Shown here: piece after piece, positions 21,782 through 24,290 of the stretch
Layout of the letters: every line of letters starts with the position of its first letter
How positions within the stretch are numbered: position 1 is the first letter of the stretch
NCBI GenBank assembly: GCA_036897095.1
Contig: JAYMSP010002436.1
Location: forward strand, 1-24,290
DNA from: Plantago elongata
Lineage: Eukaryota; Streptophyta; Magnoliopsida; Lamiales; Plantaginaceae
Length of the DNA stretch: 24,290 nt
Reading direction: 5' to 3'
Made by a program: the position numbers and the translations under genes
The notes under the pieces: model-generated
What the model saw: only the letters and a program-made list of their open reading frames with translations
What the model was told of the DNA's origin: nothing
The model's database searches: none

Positions 21782-22042
21782 AAACTCTCTTCGATTTTTA
21801 TAAAACTTTCCATTTTAATTTTAATTGATTAATTGGCTCAGACTTTGACAATGAAAAGTGATAAAAGGAGGAGGGATGGTGATAAAGTAGGAAATATATT
21901 GTATAAAATAAGAGAAATTGTGAATGAAGTAGTAAATTTATTGTATGGAGTAAGATATATTTTTCATGTACATGATGAAACGATGAAATTGAGACGCATT
22001 AAAATTGAACGCAAGAAAATGAAATTAAGACGGAGGAGGTAG
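21782..22042. mobile_element. Probable degenerate Stowaway-like MITE
   Basis: The right end reads ATTAAGACGGAGGAGGTAG, close to the reverse of the common Stowaway terminus CTCCCTCCGTCC followed by TA. The left end, near 21785, reads ACTCTCTTCGATTTTTATAA, a weaker match in the expected orientation, followed by CATTTTAATTTTAATTG. The interior (GATAAAGTAGGAAATA..., AAGAGAAATTGTG, GAAGTAGTAAATTTATTG) resembles the purine-rich GATAAAGTA-type interior I recall from such plant MITEs. Length is about 260 bp. The 69-codon open frame inside is incidental. Confidence 0.4.
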
Positions 22043-23167
22043 GTTAGTGTCCAAAATGGTTGAAAGAGTTGCGACTCCATTCTTTATCAGAACTAGTGCA
22101 TTGTTGTTATTAAAATTCAAGTATATAGATCATAGGGTGAATTACATTTGACTCCCCTAATAAATTTTTTAACAACATCACGATCCCTGATATTTAAATA
22201 ATAACACACCATTTCATAAAATTATACATTAATTACAAATCAATCCAAACCTCATGTTGCAGTCAAACACATCATTATTTTAATCTTTTATTTTTCATTT
22301 AATTTTATTAGTTACCTTTTATTTATTTGTTTTAGATGTTTTTTATTTTTCTACGGTTAAATAAGTGTAAGACAAGTGTCCGTTCTAACCAGTGTCCGTT
22401 CTAACCTAAATTTTTAATATATTTATATATATTTTCAGATTCACTTATAATGTGCATGAAAAACAAAAATCAAACCCGAGAAAAAAACAATCGGAGTTTA
22501 TGGTTTACATTTAAAAGTCATTTATAAATATACATAAAATAGGGAGCCATGAGTTGTATATTAATTGAAGGTCATGTGTCACTTGTCATATACTTTTAAA
22601 AGACAATCCCAACAAATTACAATTTATTAAAAAATTATTCCAATAATTACTATCAATTTCCTATTTTCCTTATGTTGAAGGATGTGATGGTGGTGGTTAA
22701 ATAAGAAAAAAGATAAGGAGGAGACAACTAGAAAATGCAAAGGTTTAAAATAAGGCCATGTTTTGATGGTAAACTTAAAACTTGGAAAATGAACCAATAT
22801 GTAATTGTTAAAATATAAGGGGCCTAAATGAGAAAGAGGTGTTTATAAGGAAGAGCATATGTAATTTTCTCTATATCATAATACCATAGATAAATTATAT
22901 AAATACCATATTTTCTTGTAAATTTAATCTATAAATGTAATATTTGTGTTTGTCTGAGTCCCTTAGAAGTCAAAACACTCACAACTCCTCATTGATATGA
23001 ATCTGAGATTATGAAAAATTATGGAGAAATTCTCATAAGAGTCCAAAAAATACAAAGAGTACTACACGAAAATATTTAGTCGTATAATTAATATACAACA
23101 ATACATCATTTGTAAATACACAAAACTCCATAATTTATAACACTGCATCGCATAATCAGTATATAAT
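22043..23167. other. AT-rich intergenic DNA
   Basis: No gene is supported. A perfect 16-bp tandem duplication, AGTGTCCGTTCTAACC, lies at 22375-22390 and 22391-22406. Otherwise this is unremarkable AT-rich DNA up to the LTR-like boundary. Confidence 0.5.
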
Positions 23168-23530
23168 TGTAACGGCCCAGATCCGGTCTGGACGTCAAGG
23201 ATTATGCCGAACTTCCAAATACATAGATATCAAACAATAATTATTACACACCCCAAATATAATTTACGAGTCAATTCATTTCAAACGTCTAGTAAAATCA
23301 GCAGCGGAGACAAGTCCTAGTATGTCAGTCTGCTTGTCTATCTACCCCGATCTCACCTCGTGCTTATAACCTGGGAAAGCGGATTATTGAAACAGGGAGA
23401 GTGTCAGTCATAAAGACTCAGTGAGGATAATCAGGCATGTATGAATATGCGCATGAATGCAACAGTACAACAAGCCAACACAACACTTTGATCAACAGTT
23501 TTCAAACAGTAGGGAAACCGTTAACCGGAA

Positions 23531-23622
23531 CAGTAACATGAACAGTATCGCTGCAGGTGGTATCACCCAGCATCAGTAATAGTAACAGGAACAATATTGC
23601 TGCAGGTGACATCACCCAGCAT
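23531..23622. repeat. 49-bp tandem duplication
   Basis: AGTAACA-GAACA-TAT-GCTGCAGGTG--ATCACCCAGCAT occurs at about 23531-23572 and 23580-23622. The two copies differ at about six positions. They stand directly before the GTCGAC array. Confidence 0.85.
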
Positions 23623-23850
23623 GAAAAGTCTTGTCGAAACCGTCGACCAAGACAGTCTTGTCGAAAACCGTCGACCAAGACAGTCTTGTCGAAAACCGTC
23701 GACCAAGACACCGCTCTTGTCGAAAACGTCGACCAAGGCGGGAAAAGATAGCGCCGCAGCCCGCTGGCTCATTTCTGTCGAAAACGTCGACCAGAAAGGA
23801 TAGCGCCGCAGACCGCTCGGTTACTTTTGTCGAAACCGTCGACCAAGAGG
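23623..23850. repeat. Array of six GTCGAC-containing, hairpin-forming units
   Basis: The core TTGTCGAAA(A)CCGTCGACCA starts at 23631, 23658, 23686, 23717, 23775 and 23827. The first three lie 27-28 bp apart, joined by AGACAGTC or a near relative. The later ones are spread by inserts. The last two are part of a 52-53 bp higher-order unit that also holds GATAGCGCCGCAG and CCGCT (from about 23744 and 23796). Each early unit can fold: GTCTTG-TCG pairs with CGACCAAGAC across an AAAACCGT loop with one bulged base. Open frames seen here on both strands follow from the repetition. Confidence 0.85.
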
Positions 23851-23938
23851 GTGTCCCAAGTTTTTTCAGAAAAAAAACAGTGTGTGGTTGCTTTTTCAGG
23901 AAAAACTGTTTTCGTGTAATGCAGTTCATGAGGAGTAG

Positions 23939-24056
23939 TATAACAGGTTCAGTAAACAAGATCAGTAAAACAGGATCAGCAAACAAGATCAATAACAGAA
24001 TCAGTGAATCATAATCAGTAAACGGGATCAGTAGAACAGGGTCAGTAACAAACTTA
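23939..24056. repeat. Degenerate short-period CAGTAAACAGGATCAG-type repeat
   Basis: Words of the type GATCAGTAAACA, with variants AGGATCAGCAAACA and GGGATCAGTAGAACA, recur about every 15-16 bp. The pattern is imprecise, and phase is lost toward the right. Confidence 0.6.
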
Positions 24057-24103
24057 AGGTACATTGTCAATCAGTAACTGGGACAACACGAATAGAGTCG
24101 ATT

Positions 24104-24136
24104 AGTTATGCTCGTTATCAGTTATGCTCGTTATCA
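24104..24136. repeat. Tandem duplication of AGTTATGCTCGTTATC
   Basis: The 16-bp word AGTTATGCTCGTTATC occurs twice in direct succession (24104-24119 and 24120-24135), just before the terminal open frame. Confidence 0.85.
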
Positions 24137-24139
24137 CCC

Positions 24140-24290
24140 TGTCCGAGTTCTTTTGGGAATGTTTTCGGAACAATGGTTCATGCAAACTCAATTGTTGCTC
24201 CACTTTTACAACCTGATTTTTCAAGTATGGCTACTCCTACAGCTATCATGCATACGCCTTTGATGAATTCTGATCTCACAGCTCCAGTAG
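24140..24290 (+). CDS. Possible partial coding exon running off the window edge, unrecognised
   Basis: One + strand frame is free of stops from 24035 to the window end. From 24140 it has a protein-like composition, with pieces such as CPSSFGNVFGTMVHANS and LLQPDFSSMATPTAIMHTP; the first ATG is at 24173. The sequence is rich in Ser, Thr, Pro, Ala and Met and shows no recognisable domain. Its position next to LTR-like DNA makes a retroelement gag leader one option and a host exon another. The frame on the opposite strand is interrupted. With about 50 codons and no end in view, the call is weak. Confidence 0.25.

Larger units (their letters stand above)
23168..24060. mobile_element. LTR-like, repeat-rich region of probable retrotransposon origin
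   Basis: From TGTAACGGCCCAGATCC at 23168 the base composition shifts to clearly less AT-rich. TGTAACG... read in reverse is ...CGTTACA, a common end of plant Ty3/gypsy LTRs, so this may be an LTR boundary in either orientation. A small palindrome CCAGATCCGGTCTGG lies at 23177-23191. AAAGACTCAGTGAGGA (about 23415) resembles short motifs I recall from plant gypsy LTRs. Several families of short tandem repeats follow. No gag-pol domain, primer-binding site or matching second LTR is inside the window. Confidence 0.4.

Noticed and set aside
21833..22042. 69-codon basic open frame as a small protein gene
   Set aside because: It lies in the probable MITE interior; the Arg/Lys-rich end comes from the purine-rich terminus.
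23631..23850. CRISPR array
   Set aside because: Spacers are neither uniform nor unique, and the setting is a plant nuclear LTR-like region.
23502..24070. Overlapping open frames on both strands around the GTCGAC array
   Set aside because: They follow from short-period repetition with few stop codons, have no domain and overlap each other in several frames.

Overview
This is nuclear plant DNA, most likely from a eudicot. The coding regions are broken by many AT-rich introns with GT-AG (and one GC-AG) borders, the intergenic DNA is strongly AT-rich, and the genes belong to families with familiar plant forms. The species cannot be told from the window. Exon chains were joined by hand from splice borders, reading-frame phase and remembered family structure; no alignment was run.

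Four genes are supported. (1) On the + strand, 4770-6670, three exons encode a 398-residue secreted/membrane protein with a DOMON domain followed by a cytochrome b561 core, of the 'auxin-responsive' AIR12-related family. (2) On the - strand, 7603-11241, twelve exons encode a 270-residue inositol monophosphatase family enzyme that looks like VTC4, the L-galactose-1-phosphate phosphatase of ascorbate synthesis. It has one GC-AG intron and a CTCAT repeat just upstream of its start. (3) On the - strand, 12492-17669, eleven exons encode a 335-residue MO25-like (CAB39) scaffold protein, with a spliced 5' leader reaching about 18027. (4) On the - strand, 20611-20997, a single exon encodes a 128-residue secreted phytocystatin-like protein whose inhibitory loops are altered. 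Gene 1 converges on gene 2; genes 2, 3 and 4 lie head to tail on the - strand. They do not form a pathway together: one is plasma-membrane redox, one is ascorbate/inositol metabolism, one is kinase scaffolding and one is cystatin-like.

The rest is repeat and transposon-derived DNA. At 745-1569 there is a fold-back element with long, very similar inverted arms. Three small tRNA-derived SINE-like pieces occur: one (10807-10865) lies in an intron of the VTC4-like gene between perfect 17-bp target-site duplications, and two (19551-19613 and 19960-20053) lie upstream of the cystatin gene. A worn Stowaway-like MITE is likely at 21782-22042. MO25 intron 1 carries a duplicated block that includes the exon 1 donor region plus a 46-bp minisatellite, and several other introns and spacers hold local tandem duplications. 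From 23168 to the right edge the DNA changes to a less AT-rich, heavily repeated, LTR-like region with an array of GTCGAC-containing hairpin units and a reading frame that stays open at the window end.

No clearly new biological system was found. The observations most worth checking are the MO25 leader, where splice choice would give either an N-terminal extension or an upstream ORF overlapping the start codon, the SINE pieces that share one truncation point, the fold-back element, and the loop changes in the cystatin-like protein.
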